Shown here piece after piece: positions 48,659 through 60,240 of a stretch of DNA of 64,000 nt (position 1 is the stretch's first letter; each line of letters begins with the position of its first letter). The notes beneath the pieces were generated by a model that was given only the letters and a program-made list of their open reading frames with translations, was not told where the DNA came from and made no database searches. The position numbers and the translations under genes were made by a program. Origin of the DNA: Lycium barbarum (taxonomy: Eukaryota > Streptophyta > Magnoliopsida > Solanales > Solanaceae); the NCBI RefSeq assembly GCF_019175385.1, contig NC_083348.1:50118950-50182949 (forward strand), written 5' to 3'.

Positions 48659-50820
48659 ATGACTGGTACCCCCGATAACGTAAATGAGCTCGCTCTCCGT
48701 GTCAGAGATGCCCAAGACCCACAAGAGGTATCATCTCAAGAAGTTGTGATTGCGACACTACTGGCTGCCGTTACGGCTCTCCAAGAAAAGGCAGCCAGGA
48801 ATGAGGCAACAAATACGAACAAGGATGCCTTGACAGAGGAAAGAAGGCTTCCCCCTCCATTTCCTTCCCTGAGCTCACCAATGCCCGATCACTTCCCTAT
48901 ATACCCACCAGGAACGATCCTGCCTCCCCTAAGCTCCACCAACCCAAACCATGCTAGTCCTTCTTACCGCACTCCTATACCAACAAAGTACGCTAAAATC
49001 CCAGGGACCACTCATTCAGTCCCTTCTTACCTGCTTCCTCATCCTGTTTCCATTAATTCGGCATGCCAATTACGTACTCCAGCTCCACCAACTGGGCAGA
49101 CTACCACTGCCCCACTCAAGCATACCACCCACCAAGTCTCACTCTTCACTCCCAACATCCCCAGCGAATGCTCCCCAGGCCATAAAGAGCTAGATCATTA
49201 TGAAGAAATAGAAAGGGCCTAGGGAGTCGAATAGGATAAGCGGGAAAAAGATATGGAGAAAAAGAAGGAGGAATTACTGGAGAAATCCAACAGGTCTGCA
49301 AGAAAGGCTACAGGCTTAAGATATGATGAACTGTGCATGCATCCAGATTTAGACTTACCAGAAGGGTTCAAAATCTTAAAATTTGAGATGTTCAATAGGA
49401 CAGGGAATCCCAAAGCACACCTCCGATCCTACTGCGACCAATTGGTCGGAGTAAAGAAAAATGAACCTCTAATCATGCGACTATTCAGTGGTAGTCTGAT
49501 CGGAGAAGCCGCTGAATGGTTCGCGACTCAGGATATGCGCCAATGGCACACCTGGGAGGACATGGCAGAATCCTTCATGGAAAGATTTCGCTTTAATGTC
49601 GAAATGGTACCAGACAGCTATTATCTTGAAAAGGTCAAGTAGAAATCAACAGAAAACTACAAGGAGTTTGCTAGGAGGTAGAGAGCCAAGGCAGCCTGTG
49701 TGTAGCTGCCAATGTGTGAAGGAGAGCTAGTCTTTGTATTCATTAGATCCCAAGAGCCTGATTTCTACGATACAATGTTGTCCATGGTTGGAAGGTCATT
49801 TGTTGAATTGGTCAAAATGGGAGAGGCTATAGAAGACGGCCTCAAATCCGGGAAAATAGTTAGTGTCTTTAACAAGGCATCTGGACAAAGTAGTGCAGAA
49901 ATCTTTCACAAGAATAAAGAGGACGTGGCAAACATATCCCACATTCCAAACCCAAGCCCAAAAGAACCACAATCCACCCACATAACTACACCCCTCATAA
50001 ATTATCCAACGCATATGTATTACGTACAACCAAGCTTCACCACCACTGTGCCAGCTTACACGGCTCCGCCTAGTGTTCGTCCCCATTTACCAAGCACCAC
50101 CCCAACAAAATTACCGCCCAGTACCAAACAACCCACCATAAGCATATCAACCGCCTAAAAATTATCAAAAATTAACCGCCAGCCCCAACATACAATACCT
50201 CACGTCCTACTTTCGAGAAGAGGCCTGTAAGGGAATTGACAACGCTCCTCGAGCCCAGGGCTCGGTTCTTCTAAAGGCTATTGGCAACAAGTTTGATTCA
50301 GAAGGTCCCACAAAAACCACCACAGTCGGGACCTGTGACTATCATTCAGGAGGAAATGGGCACAATACAAAGGACTGTATAAATCTCAAGCACAAAATCC
50401 AAGATCTGATTGACAAGAGGGAAATCATTTTAGAAACTGCAGCTCCCAATATGAACATGAATTTGTTGCCAAATCATGGAAACAACGGAGTTCACATAAT
50501 TGAGAGGAATGAGGACTGGAAGCTTTCAGGGCACTAATTCCCAGAGCATTCTAATCCCTAGAACACACAGTAGCCTCCCTCACGCTCCAGGAGCGTCAAA
50601 ATTTCATGGTTCTTGTCCCCGCGTCGGGAGATACGAAGGCAACATCAAGGTTCATAGCCTTGATTCCAGCACCCATGGTAGCACGGATAGCACAACAAGT
50701 TGCTCCCACGCCCAAAAAGCTAATCGTTGTACAAACATCAATGGCTCAGGGCATGACCCGCTCGGGGAGGTGTTACACTCTTGAAGAGTTAGCTCAGAAT
50801 GCTACATGAAAAGAAAGCAC
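48659..50820 (+). pseudogene. Ogre-type gag (broken)
   Basis: ATG 48659 opens MTGTPDNVNELALRV with a helix (EVVIATLLAAVTALQEKAAR), then a Pro/Thr-rich linker. After a stop near 49220 the same frame carries the capsid domain at about 49370-49640 (LKFEMFNRTGNPKAHLRSYC, RLFSGSLIGEAAEWF, WEDMAESFMERFRFN). Stops lie near 49640, 49681 and 49705. The frame resumes to 50158 (FYDTMLSMVGRSFVELVKMG). A frameshift then leads to CDYHSGGNGHNTKDC at 50334-50378, the C-X2-H-X5-H-X4-C motif that replaces the normal zinc knuckle in Tat elements. The tail continues to about 50820. It would form the particle shell; this copy cannot. Confidence 0.8.
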
Positions 50821-51943
50821 CCAAAAGAGGGCAATAACTGAAGGAGAAGCCGAGGATTTCTGGCGGCACATGTAGCCAAAAAACTACTCCATTGTGGAGC
50901 ATTTGAAGAAAACACCGTACCAGCTGGTACAAGAAGTGAAGATCTGGCGGGGCTAGTAGCCCACATCATCGAAGAACACAAAATCTACTTCTCAAAAGAG
51001 GAGTTGCCAGCAGAAGGGACCTCTCACAACAGGGCCTCAATATCACCGTGGAATGCGGAGGCGAGGCAATAGGGAGAGTGCTTGTGGACAATGGATCAAC
51101 CCTTAATATCTGCCCCATCACCACCATAACACAGCTCAGCTACGATATGAGGAAAATCCATCAGAGCGGGACAAACGTCAGGGGATTTGATGGGTCCCAA
51201 AGTGACTCCTTGGGAGAAGTAGACCTGCAGATCCAGGGTGGACCTGCCTCTTTCATAGCTGAATTCCAGGTCATAGCAATCACAGCCAACTACAATATGC
51301 TCTTAGGAAGACCCTGGATACACTCCGCTGGCACGATCCCATCAACTCTACACCAGGCCATCAAATTTGAATGGCAGGGAAGGGAAATTGTAGTGGCAAC
51401 TGAGAAGAATATTTAGAAGTATCCTTACAACATCATTCCTGCGATCGAAGGGAGCCCTCACTTACTGAACTTTCATGTGGTGGAGTATGTTGGGGCCACG
51501 CGTGCGGAGGAAAAGCTTGATAAGACTATGCCAGCAGTCTATAGAATGATTGCCTCTACCATGCTAAGGAATGATTTTGAAACAAGAAATAGTCTAGGAA
51601 GGGACCTCAAAGGGATAACAGAGCCTGTGCCAATCCTAAAAGAAAACTACTACTTTGGTTAGGGTATACCCCTAATGAAGACGAGCTCACAAGGGCAATC
51701 AAGAGAGAGCCCAGAATAAGGAATTTACTTCATCCAATTCCGGGTCTGTACTAGTCATTCCCCAGAAAGATACCGATGCTGAACGGAGAACAAACTGATG
51801 GGGGTCTCGAGTCGCTGTTCTGAGAAGAGGGATGATACGCGATCATTGAAGAAAGTCAGGAGACACGCAATATACACAGTCTAAGGCCGGGAGAGCACCT
51901 GAACAATTGGACATCCACCCCCCCCCCCCCTCTTGGCTCCTCG
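50821..51943 (+). pseudogene. Ogre-type aspartic protease and pre-intron segment (broken)
   Basis: A frameshifted stretch (EDFWRHM) leads into the protease at 51048-51416. The active-site motif reads VLVDNGSTLNICP with the catalytic Asp present, and a second conserved region reads NMLLGRPWIHSAG. Downstream, stretches ending NYYFG and then, past a stop near 51660, GYTPNEDELTRAI, NLLHPIPGLY and HLNNWTSTP match the post-protease segment usual in this lineage. The frame decays at a poly-C run (51918-51930). It would cleave the gag-pol polyprotein. Confidence 0.8.
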
Positions 51944-52231
51944 GTAGAGAGATGGATTTTCCTTAAAACTGTTTGCTAAAAGCGACGACATCGGCTGAGG
52001 CCCAAATGATCGCCTTTTCTAAATTACTTTTTAATGTTTAAAAATGGAAATGATCCGATGTTGTTCTGAACCAGGACCGTAGTTGTAGTTAATTGATTCT
52101 TGAATTAATGAAAAGCCTCAATCTACGTAAAACTGCTATCTTTATCAGATAATAATTATGAAGGTTTTTCTAATTAACTAGGCGTAACGAATAATAATAA
52201 ACCTAACTTTACTTTGCCTCGCTTTTTTTAG
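51944..52231 (+). other. putative intron between protease and RT
   Basis: Protease-side coding similarity ends near 51940, where GT occurs in TCG/GTAGAG. RT-side coding opens immediately after AG at 52230-52231, preceded by a pyrimidine tract (CTTTGCCTCGCTTTTTTT). The ~288 bp between is AT-rich and stop-laden. Ogre elements are known to splice an intron at this place. The acceptor looks good; the donor is a guess. Confidence 0.5.
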
Positions 52232-55200
52232 TATTAACCGTAATAAAACAACTGAAAATGTCATGACGTGTTGTGAAACGAACGAGGAAAACAATCAACG
52301 GGAATATAAGGAGTACGATGAACCGAAAATGATGCCAGAGGGACTGGTAGAAGAATTAGAAGAAAAGGAAAAGCCAAATATCGATGAAACTAAGATGATC
52401 AACCTCGGCGACGAAGAGGATGTCAAGGTGACACGAATCAGTGCTCACTTGGGAGCTCCACAAAAAGAAGAGCTCATAGCTCTATTAAAGGAGTATGTGG
52501 ATGTCTTCGCCTGGTTATACGCAGACATGCCAGGATTGAGCACTGAAATTGTAGCCCACATATTGCCTATTAAAGAAGGCTTCACTCCGGTTAAGCACAA
52601 GACCCGGACATTTAAGCCTGACATGAGTATCAGTATAAAGGATGAAGTGGAGAAAAAATCTAGTGTGGAATAGTGGAGGTAATGTCCTACCCCACTTGGG
52701 TGGCCTACATAGTGCCAGTACCCAAAAAGGACAGAAAGATTTAAATTGGTGTGGACTACCTAGATATCAACCGGGCCAGTCTGAAAGACAACTTTCCACT
52801 CCCAAACATCAACATTCTAATAAACAATTATGCCAAGCATGAGCTGCTGTCATTCGTGGATTGTTTCGCCGGGTACCATCAAATACTTATAAGCAAAGAA
52901 GAAGCTGAAAAGACTACCTTCATCACTCCTTGGGAAGTGTACCATTACAGGGTAATGCCATTCGGCCTCAAAAACGCCGGTGCCACATACATGAGAGCTA
53001 TGACCACCTTATTCCATGATATGATGCATCGAGAGATTGAAGTTTGTGTGGACGATGTCATCATAAAATCAAGGGAAAGTGTCACGACCCAAATCGGAGG
53101 GCCATGACTGAGACCTAGACCCTCTCGGCTGAGTGCCATACTACCATTCTAGTTATAAGTCACAACTTCTCGTGAACCTTTAATTTATGAAATGACGCTT
53201 CCGTCAAGTAAAACATGAAAAACTTTTCAATAAAACTCTTTAATCATGTCTGGGACTTCTCCCTTATCGTTAATTCAAAGAAAACCTTTAGTCACAATGA
53301 AATCTTTAAAAACAAAGCATATAAACACATCGACCTACATGGCCGCTTTACACAACTGTCGACATCTTGACGCACTATCCATAGGACACTGTCTATAAAA
53401 GTCTCTAACACACACAAGATACCATAACATAAGTTGGGCCAGGCCCCAACATACCAGTAATGCATCTGACTTAAAGATATACATAAGTACTCTGACTCGG
53501 CAACACTCTGAACAGAAATGGAGCTCACCAATCCAGCTGACAGCCTTGGAACATCCTGTAACAAATGTCCTCTACTCATCTGTATATATCTGTGTGGCAT
53601 GAAATGCAGTGCCCCCAGGCAAAGAGACGTCAGTACGAATAATATACTGAGTATGTAAGGTATAGAAGTAACATAAACATAAGAATCATTAATCAAATCT
53701 GAACTCAAAACCAACTGACTATCTGTATGCATCTATAGGACTGAGTGCGTGAAAGTATTTGCATAAATCTGTATACTTACAATGCCTCCGTGGGCACATA
53801 ACATGCATGCTCTCAATGATGATAATGCTCATGTATATATATATAGGTCATAGTGCTGAGGAACGTTCAGCCCTATCCATTATTTCATATCCCATCGGTC
53901 TCTCTGCGGCCATCATCATCATCATCATCATATACATTGCTGCGAAACGTGTAACTCGATCCATATATCATCATCATGGTGCACCAGCTGATCAGGTGAT
54001 AATGCATAAATGATGCAACGCGTATATAACGCCTTTTGGTCACGGTCAATATGCATATGAATATGAATGCAATGCATAAATGAATTGGATACATAGAACT
54101 CTCGGAATAATATGATGTCACACTAACTCTGGTGGACAACTGCTGAGCTAACATTACTAATACATGAAATCTCAAGACCCATGACCAGAAGGAACATAAT
54201 AGCAGGGGTACATGATCATTAAAGACTGAAGTATTCCTAATAATTCTAAGAGTAGGGTAATATGGATGCTTGTTTACTCTCTTGTTTGTTCATATCATAG
54301 GATCATGCCAAAAATGAAGGAAGGGACGGCTTTAACATACCTGGAAGTTCACTTCTCGACTTTCCAACCTACTTCCGGTCTCGCAATCTACATATAAAAG
54401 CAGTCGTACTATTATTAGGCTTATTGTCATGTACTTGTCTTAAGCCTTCAAATGAAATACTTTTAGAATCTGTCAAAATTCGAGCAGCATCTCCCCTGTT
54501 TATATGCCTAGCCCGAAATCACAATACAACCAACAAACAACAAAAATACCAATACGTTGATCAACAACATCATTATCAATATCAATATACTCAATAAAAC
54601 ATCCCACACGATGTTTTTCCCAATTTCTCAACCAACCAATGCATTATACGACTATTTAATAACTCTATCTTTGTACGTAAACCGAAATCAACATCAATAA
54701 GGAGAGATCCATACCTTGTTCTAGAGAGTAGCAATATCTTCAATATTTACTTTGAATCCAAGCCAAAATCCACTGTAAAACAAGACTACACTCACAGTTA
54801 TATGTTTTCCAAGCCTCGTATATAATCTTGTCACTTGAAACCACTCCTATCCCTCACTTTTATGTAACACACAGACCCATGTATGTTGGTTGAACCTTTG
54901 GAAATATTATGGGTGAAAATGAGGAGGTTGGACCCTTGTATAGGGTGTTGAAGTCGGTTTAGCACCGACTTAAAATTTTCCCTTCGTGTTCTCGGCCTTG
55001 GGTCGTGTTCGTGAAGGGTTAATCCCTACTACTCTTCTTGTTCGCGGCCCTTTGGTCGCGTTCGAGCAGGGTAAATTCCTACTCTGGCAGCCTAACTTGT
55101 AACGTCCATAACTCTCTACTCCGATGTCTTATCGACAAGCAGTTTGTTGCGTTGGAAATTAGACTTCATGAACTTCAATTTAGGCTTTTACTTTGCTTCA

Positions 55201-55810
55201 AAACTCCTCATATACTAAAAGATATTCTTTCTCAAAGTTGGGCCAAAATTGCCCCTCATATTTTCTCCAAAGTTCCAACAAACATAATTTTCTTGATTCA
55301 CTTGCCCTCCAATCCTTCCATAGCTTAATATATGCACTTAAACTCTCATAGCCATAAGATAGACACATATAATCTTATATATCCTTGAAGGTAACTCCAG
55401 AGTCCTTACTTAAAACAACCAACACCTAACGAATCTCACGTATAAAACTACGGGGTGTAACAGAAAGCTCGGAGCATACTGTGCATTTGCGTAAGTTCTT
55501 CGACAGACTTCGCAAATTCAATCTAAACCTGCACCCTGCAAAGTGCGCGTTTGGGGTGCCTGCAGGTAAGTTGCTAGGATTCATAGTCAGTCGTAGAGGT
55601 ATTGAACTAGACCCTACCAAGATTAAAGCAATTTAGGAGCTACCACCTCCCAAAACCAAGAAAGAAGTCATGAGCTTCTTGGGAAGGTTGAACTACATAG
55701 CACAGTCAACTGTGATTATATAACCAATCCTTAAGTTTCTCAAGAAAGACGCTCCCACAAATTGGACAGAGGAATGTCAAGAGGCATTTGATAGAATCAA
55801 GAGATAGCTT
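52232..55810 (+). pseudogene. Ogre-type reverse transcriptase, split by solo LTR
   Basis: The parts are 52232-53079 and 55468-55810. The N-terminal extension reads NLGDEEDVKVTRISAHLG and EYVDVFAWLYADMPGL. The palm follows after a frameshift near 52665 (SYPTWVAYIVPVPKKD, then a stop near 52741, then ITPWEVYHYRVMPFGLKNAG). The active site reads CVDD where YVDD is usual: both Asp are kept, the first residue is changed. After the inserted LTR the thumb/connection resumes (LNLHPAKCAFGVPAGKLLGF, KKEVMSFLGRLNYIA) with stops near 55633, 55720 and 55805. Removing the insert and one duplicate of GAAAG restores the frame across the junction, proving the LTR came later. Confidence 0.85.
53080..55462 (-). 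mobile_element. solo LTR inserted in the RT gene
   Basis: On the plus strand it runs from TGTCACGACCC at 53080 to GGTGTAACA at 55462, flanked by perfect GAAAG duplications (53075-53079, 55463-55467). No interior is present. It belongs to the same family as LTR-C: both share TTCCAACGCAACAAACT (inverted here, about 55139-55155). It has an AAGTCGGT/ACCGACTT hairpin at 54951-54971 and the CAGTAC-type hairpin at 53631-53649. Short frames in it, such as 53292-53732 on the minus strand, show no family resemblance. Confidence 0.92.
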
Positions 55811-56668
55811 TCCAATCCTCCTGTCTTGGTACCACCTAGGCCAGGGAGTCCTTTGTTACTGTATCTGTCGGTATCAGAGAAATCTTTCGGGTGCAAGCTC
55901 GCCCAGCATAATGAAGAGGGAAAAAATGAATGTGCCATCTACTATTTGAGTAATAAGTTCACTTCCTGCGAAGCGCGGTATACGCTCGTAGAAAAGACCT
56001 GTTGTGCTTTAACTTGGATTGCCCAAAAACCGAGGCACTACCTATCTGTGTTTACCACTCACCTCGTATCCAGAATGGATCCGCTAAGATACATTTTCCG
56101 GCAACCGATGCCCATAGGAAAATTGGCTAAATGCCATATACTGCTAAGCGAATTTGATATCGTGTACGTAGCACAAAAGACAATCAATGGTCAAGCCTTA
56201 GTGGATCTGCTGGCCGAAAGTCCCGTAAATGAGGAACTGGAACCATTACGGACTTTCTTCCTAGACGAAGAAGTGATGGCCATGGAAGAAGAGGTGGCAG
56301 AACCATATTCGAGCTGGAGACTATTCTTCAATGGAGTGGCCAACTACAAAGGATTAGGAATTGGAGCGGTGTTGATATCAGAAGCAGGGCAACACTATCC
56401 GATGGCCGCAAAACTCAACTTCAAATGTACCAATAACATGGCAGAATACGAAGCATTTATCATAGGCCTCAGGATGGCACTGGACATGAACATACCGGAG
56501 TTGTTGGTAATTGGGCACTCTAATTTGCTCATAAATCAAGTAAAAGGAAATTGGGCGACCAAAAATTACAAGATACTGCCATATGTGAATCTGGTACAAA
56601 TATTGTGCGGGAGATTCAAGAGTATTGACTTCAGGCATAGTCCAAGGGCCCGGAATTGGCCACAATAG
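55811..56668 (+). pseudogene. Ogre-type RNase H region: RT-linked RNase H plus second RNase H
   Basis: An open frame at 55826-56668 carries two RNase H-like modules. The first (residues about 1-130) is the RT-linked type (YYLSNKFTSCEARYTLVEKT, then MDPLRYIFRQP). The second (residues about 160-260) is the additional RNase H typical of Tat elements (WRLFFNGVANYKGLGIGAVL, NNMAEYEAFIIGLRMALDM, LLVIGHSNLLINQVKGNWAT). In the second module the family's FDG reads FNG and GDSDL reads GHSNL, so two of its acidic residues are gone while the Glu in AEYEA stays. The enzyme would be inactive even if the frame were whole. Confidence 0.85.
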
Positions 56669-58019
56669 CGTCGATAATCCAGGACCCTGAGAGTACCCAC
56701 ATTGATCCATTAGAGATCACGTTGAAAGAAGAACAAGCTCACTGCGCCCATGTAGAGGCCGAGCCAGATGGCCAACCATGGTATGCCGATATTAAGACCT
56801 ACCTGGAAAAAGGAGAGGATCCCCTAGAGAGTTCAGCAAATCATAAGAAGACCATCAGGAGATTGGTCAATGGTTTATTCTTGAACAAGGAAGTGCTATA
56901 CAAAAGGACCCCTGACCTCGGGTTGCTCAGGTGTGTGGATGCTGAAGAGGCCACAAATTGCTAAAAGAGATGCACGCAGGGGCATGCAGACCCTACATGA
57001 ATGGATTCATCTTTGCTAAGAAAATCTTGAGGACGGGATATTATTGGATGACCATGGAGCATGACTCCTGTAAATTTGTGCAAAAGTGCCATCAATGTCG
57101 GATACACGGGGATCTGATCAAGGTTCCACCCACAGGATTACATGGAATGAGCTCGCCCAGGCCTTTCGTGGCATGGGACGTCATAGGACCTATCGAACCT
57201 CTGGCCTCCAACAGACATCGTTTCATCTTAGTCGCCATAGATTACTTTACTAAATGGGTGGAAGCAACTTCCCACAAATTAGTGACCAAGAAAGTCGTGG
57301 CTGAATTCGTCAAAAACAATCTAATATGTTGTTTCGGTGTGCCGGAATCCATCATCACAGACAATGGTTCCAATCTGAACAACCATTTGATGAAAGATAT
57401 CTTTGAGCAATTCAAAATCACCCATAGAAACTCTACTGCCTATCGACCACAGATGAATGGAGTCGTAGAGGCTGCCAGCAAGAACATCAAAAGAATCTTA
57501 AGAAGAATGGTCGACAACTAAAAGAATTGGCACGAGCAGCTGCCTTACGCTCTGTTGGGATACAGAACGACAACCCAAACTTCCACTTGGGCAACCCCAT
57601 ACCTCCTTGTCTACGGTACAGAAACGATCATACCCGCATAAGTAGAGATCCCTTCACTCAGGATCAGCCAAGAGGCAGAGCTGAAAGATGCAAAATGGGT
57701 AAGAAATCGTTACGAACAACTGGCCATGATAGAGGAAAATAGAATGGTGGCGGTATGCCATGGACATCTATACAGACAAAGGATGTCTGGAGCCTTCAAC
57801 AAGCAGGTTAGAACCCGACTTTTCCAAATCAGACAACTCGTACCCAAGCGAGTCTTTCCTCACCAAACGGAGTATAAAGGGAAATTCTCGCCGAACTGGA
57901 AAGGACCATACATGGTCAAGAAAGTACTTTCAGGAGGAGCCGTGGTCCTGGCCAAGATGGACGGACAAGATTGTCCCAAAGCCATCAATGCAGACACGCT
58001 CAAGAGATACTACGTTTAG
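56656..58019 (+). pseudogene. Ogre-type integrase (nearly continuous, two in-frame stops)
   Basis: A linker at 56656-56964 (QPWYADIKTYLEKGEDP, FLNKEVLYKRTPDLGLLRC) leads, after a frameshift near 56960, into one frame that runs to the stop at 58017-58019, broken only at about 57519 and 57642. The zinc-binding N-terminus is HAGACRPYMNG with CHQC. The core keeps all three acids: Asp in AWDVIGPI, Asp in ITDNGSNL and Glu in GVVEAASK. The C-terminus (FSPNWKGPYMVKKVLSGGA, then NADTLKRYYV) matches Tat elements and has no chromodomain, unlike E1 and B. It would insert element DNA into the chromosome. Confidence 0.85.
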
Positions 58020-58364
58020 GATCCCATTTACTTATAATCGCGTTATTATTTCCTTGTAATCGCACCTTTTGCTTGTAATTGTACTAGAATAGGAGAAAGC
58101 AAACCATCTATGTAATGAACTACGCAATGACCTGAATTCTCTATGGTGGAATACGTAGGCAGTCCATACCAGACCCGATCGCTTTATTTTGAACTACGTT
58201 CGACCTGAATTCCTGCTGTGACAAGATATGTAGGCGCTCTCGAGCTCAGTCGTCATAAAAGAAAAAACAAGAAAACCCTAAGGAACCCCAGAGACAATAA
58301 GGCGGGAAAGGTCAACAAGATCAAGCTTGCAAGGGTCAGTACAAGAACCAGACAACATCAACCC

Positions 58365-58610
58365 TGCACTGCGGTAGAATTTTTGTGGGGACCTAAAAAA
58401 TTCATATCAGAACAGTCAACCAACAAAGAGACGAAGTAAAGCAATACACTGTAGCAGAATTTTTGAGGGGACCTCAAAAATTCCTTCTGCGGAAGACGAC
58501 ACAAGGGACACCCAGAGCAAGTCTTGAAACCGGGGCAGAATTTTTTAGAAAGACCTCAAACATTCTACCAATACGAAAGTCAGCAATCATGCATCTGAGA
58601 AGAACCGAAA
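58365..58610 (+). repeat. three ~80-bp repeats with hairpin core
   Basis: Units centre on 58377, 58457 and 58537. The middle unit contains a perfect 12-bp-arm hairpin (GAATTTTTGAGG and CCTCAAAAATTC with a GGA loop, 58457-58483). The first is nearly as good and the third is degenerate. Confidence 0.75.
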
Positions 58611-59225
58611 GACCTCTTTCGAAGAAAACACACATCATGACACATAAAAATAAAGCAAACATTTACTTTAAGAAAAAAATAATATGCGTTTTATAAATTT
58701 CTACTCTGAATTTTCAAAAAATAAAAATAAAAATAAAATAAAATATATATATATATATATAGCATGATTACATCTCGGAAACATCTCTCGAGATATTGAG
58801 CCTAAGGGGGTTCGAAGGAGCACCAAGAGGAGACACCATATGGGAAGAAAACAACGCTAATCGGTTTCTCAGGAAACTCACAATTTTTCTGTGGATGCAA
58901 ATTTTTCTTTTACAGGACAGCGGATACAGCACCAACCAGTTTATTCACAGCAAAGGTGGAAAACAAACCCATCCCGGTGGAGAGAGACCAAAAGGTTCAC
59001 AAAGCAAATGAGCATAAATACAAATCCGACCAAGAAGGTCACACAAAGAGTGAACATCAAATATGTATCAGACCAAGAGGGTCACAATTGGTGAGCATAA
59101 AGATATATACGACCAAAAGGGTCATGACAAGGATGAAAGGGCGTATCCGGCCACAAGGGCCAACAACCAATACAATGGATGAAAGAAAGATCATCTACCC
59201 GCAAGGGCCATAATTGTCATCTGCA

Positions 59226-59590
59226 TGCCAAGAGGTCCATTCATTTATTTTTACCATGAGGGCCATTCATTTATTTTGCCAAGAGGGCAATTCATACAAA
59301 CAGCCAAGAGGGCCATTCATACAAACAACAAAGAGGGTTATTCATACAAATAAGCCAAGAGGGCCATTCATTCAAACAAGCCAAGAGGGTCATTCATACA
59401 AACAGCCAAGAGGGTCATTCATACAAACAAGCCAAGAAGTCCATTCATACAAACAGACTAGAGGGCCATTCATACAAACAGCCGAGAGGGCCAATCATTC
59501 AAACAAGCCGAGAGGTTCATTCATACAAATAGCCAAGAGGGCCATTCATACAAACAAACAAGAGGACCATTCAACTAAATTTCGCAAAAT
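59226..59590 (+). repeat. 14-unit, ~25-bp tandem array
   Basis: Units read CAAGAGGGCCATTCATACAAA with small changes. Related but looser GACCAAGAGGGTCAC units lie just upstream (59025-59215). A long open frame across the array is a product of the near-24/25-bp period and encodes only repeats, so I do not call it a gene. Confidence 0.85.
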
Positions 59591-60229
59591 ATATCTGCAT
59601 ATGGTCAAATACAGGGAAAAGGCAAACAGCCGCCGGAAAGAAGCCGGATCCTGAACCAGATCCAGACAAATTGCGGAGCAAACGTGAAACATTTTCTTGC
59701 GTAGCCGATCAAAATAAGGTGCCCATGAGAGTAAAGCTCCCCGGCTAGGATTTGGAAGCTATCCAGACTCAGACTCAGCCACAATTTATCTTGTTTTATT
59801 TTGTTTTCTGAAAACCGCGACCGGTCGGACACACACCGGGAAATTTGAAAGTATGCCTGCATAAGGGACATATTCTTCTCCTGCGAGTCGAACTATATGT
59901 GACCTGATTCTCAGAGACCAGGGATATGTAGGAAAACTCAAGGCCGGAGGTTCAGTCACATTCTAATAGTCGTCCGGAAAAACCCCAGTCACAACACTGA
60001 AGGTTTCAGGATTTTCCTTTTAAATCGCTTCAAAGTCTCTAGTTGAGTCGAACTACAAGTGACCTGAGTTCTCATGTAACCTGAGATATGTAGGAAACCT
60101 AGAGACCCGGGTCCTGCCACATATGTGAAAATTGCATGAAAGATAAAGGGTGAAATGAACTAGGTTAGTTAAAAATTAGGGTTAGTCAAATTTCGTTGCT
60201 CAGGGATGGTCCCGCCATCCCCGAACACC

Positions 60230-60239
60230 GAAGGGGCAG
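60230..60239 (+). promoter_or_regulatory. Ogre-type polypurine tract
   Basis: GAAGGGGCAG lies next to the 3' LTR start TGTTGACACC. It is short and slightly interrupted, but the position is right. Confidence 0.7.
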
Positions 60240-60240
60240 T

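Larger units (their letters stand above)
58020..60229 (+). other. Ogre-type 3' non-coding region
   Basis: No protein-coding frame is credible. It holds four copies of the CTACG/CGTAG hairpin motif (58120-58158, 58194-58233, 59893-59931, 60053-60093), three ~80-bp repeats with a perfect hairpin, a (TA)n run at 58743-58760 and a 14-unit tandem array. A long 3' untranslated region is usual for Ogre elements. Confidence 0.75.

Noticed and set aside
53292..53732. 146-codon minus-strand frame
   Set aside because: It is inside the solo LTR and covers the shared LTR hairpin motif; no protein family recognised.
59226..59590. Possible CRISPR-like array
   Set aside because: Units are contiguous ~25-bp tandem copies with no unique spacers, in plant nuclear DNA.
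59214..59654. 146-codon open frame over the 3' tandem array
   Set aside because: It is made of the repeat unit read in frame; no start context, no family, and composition follows the DNA repeat.
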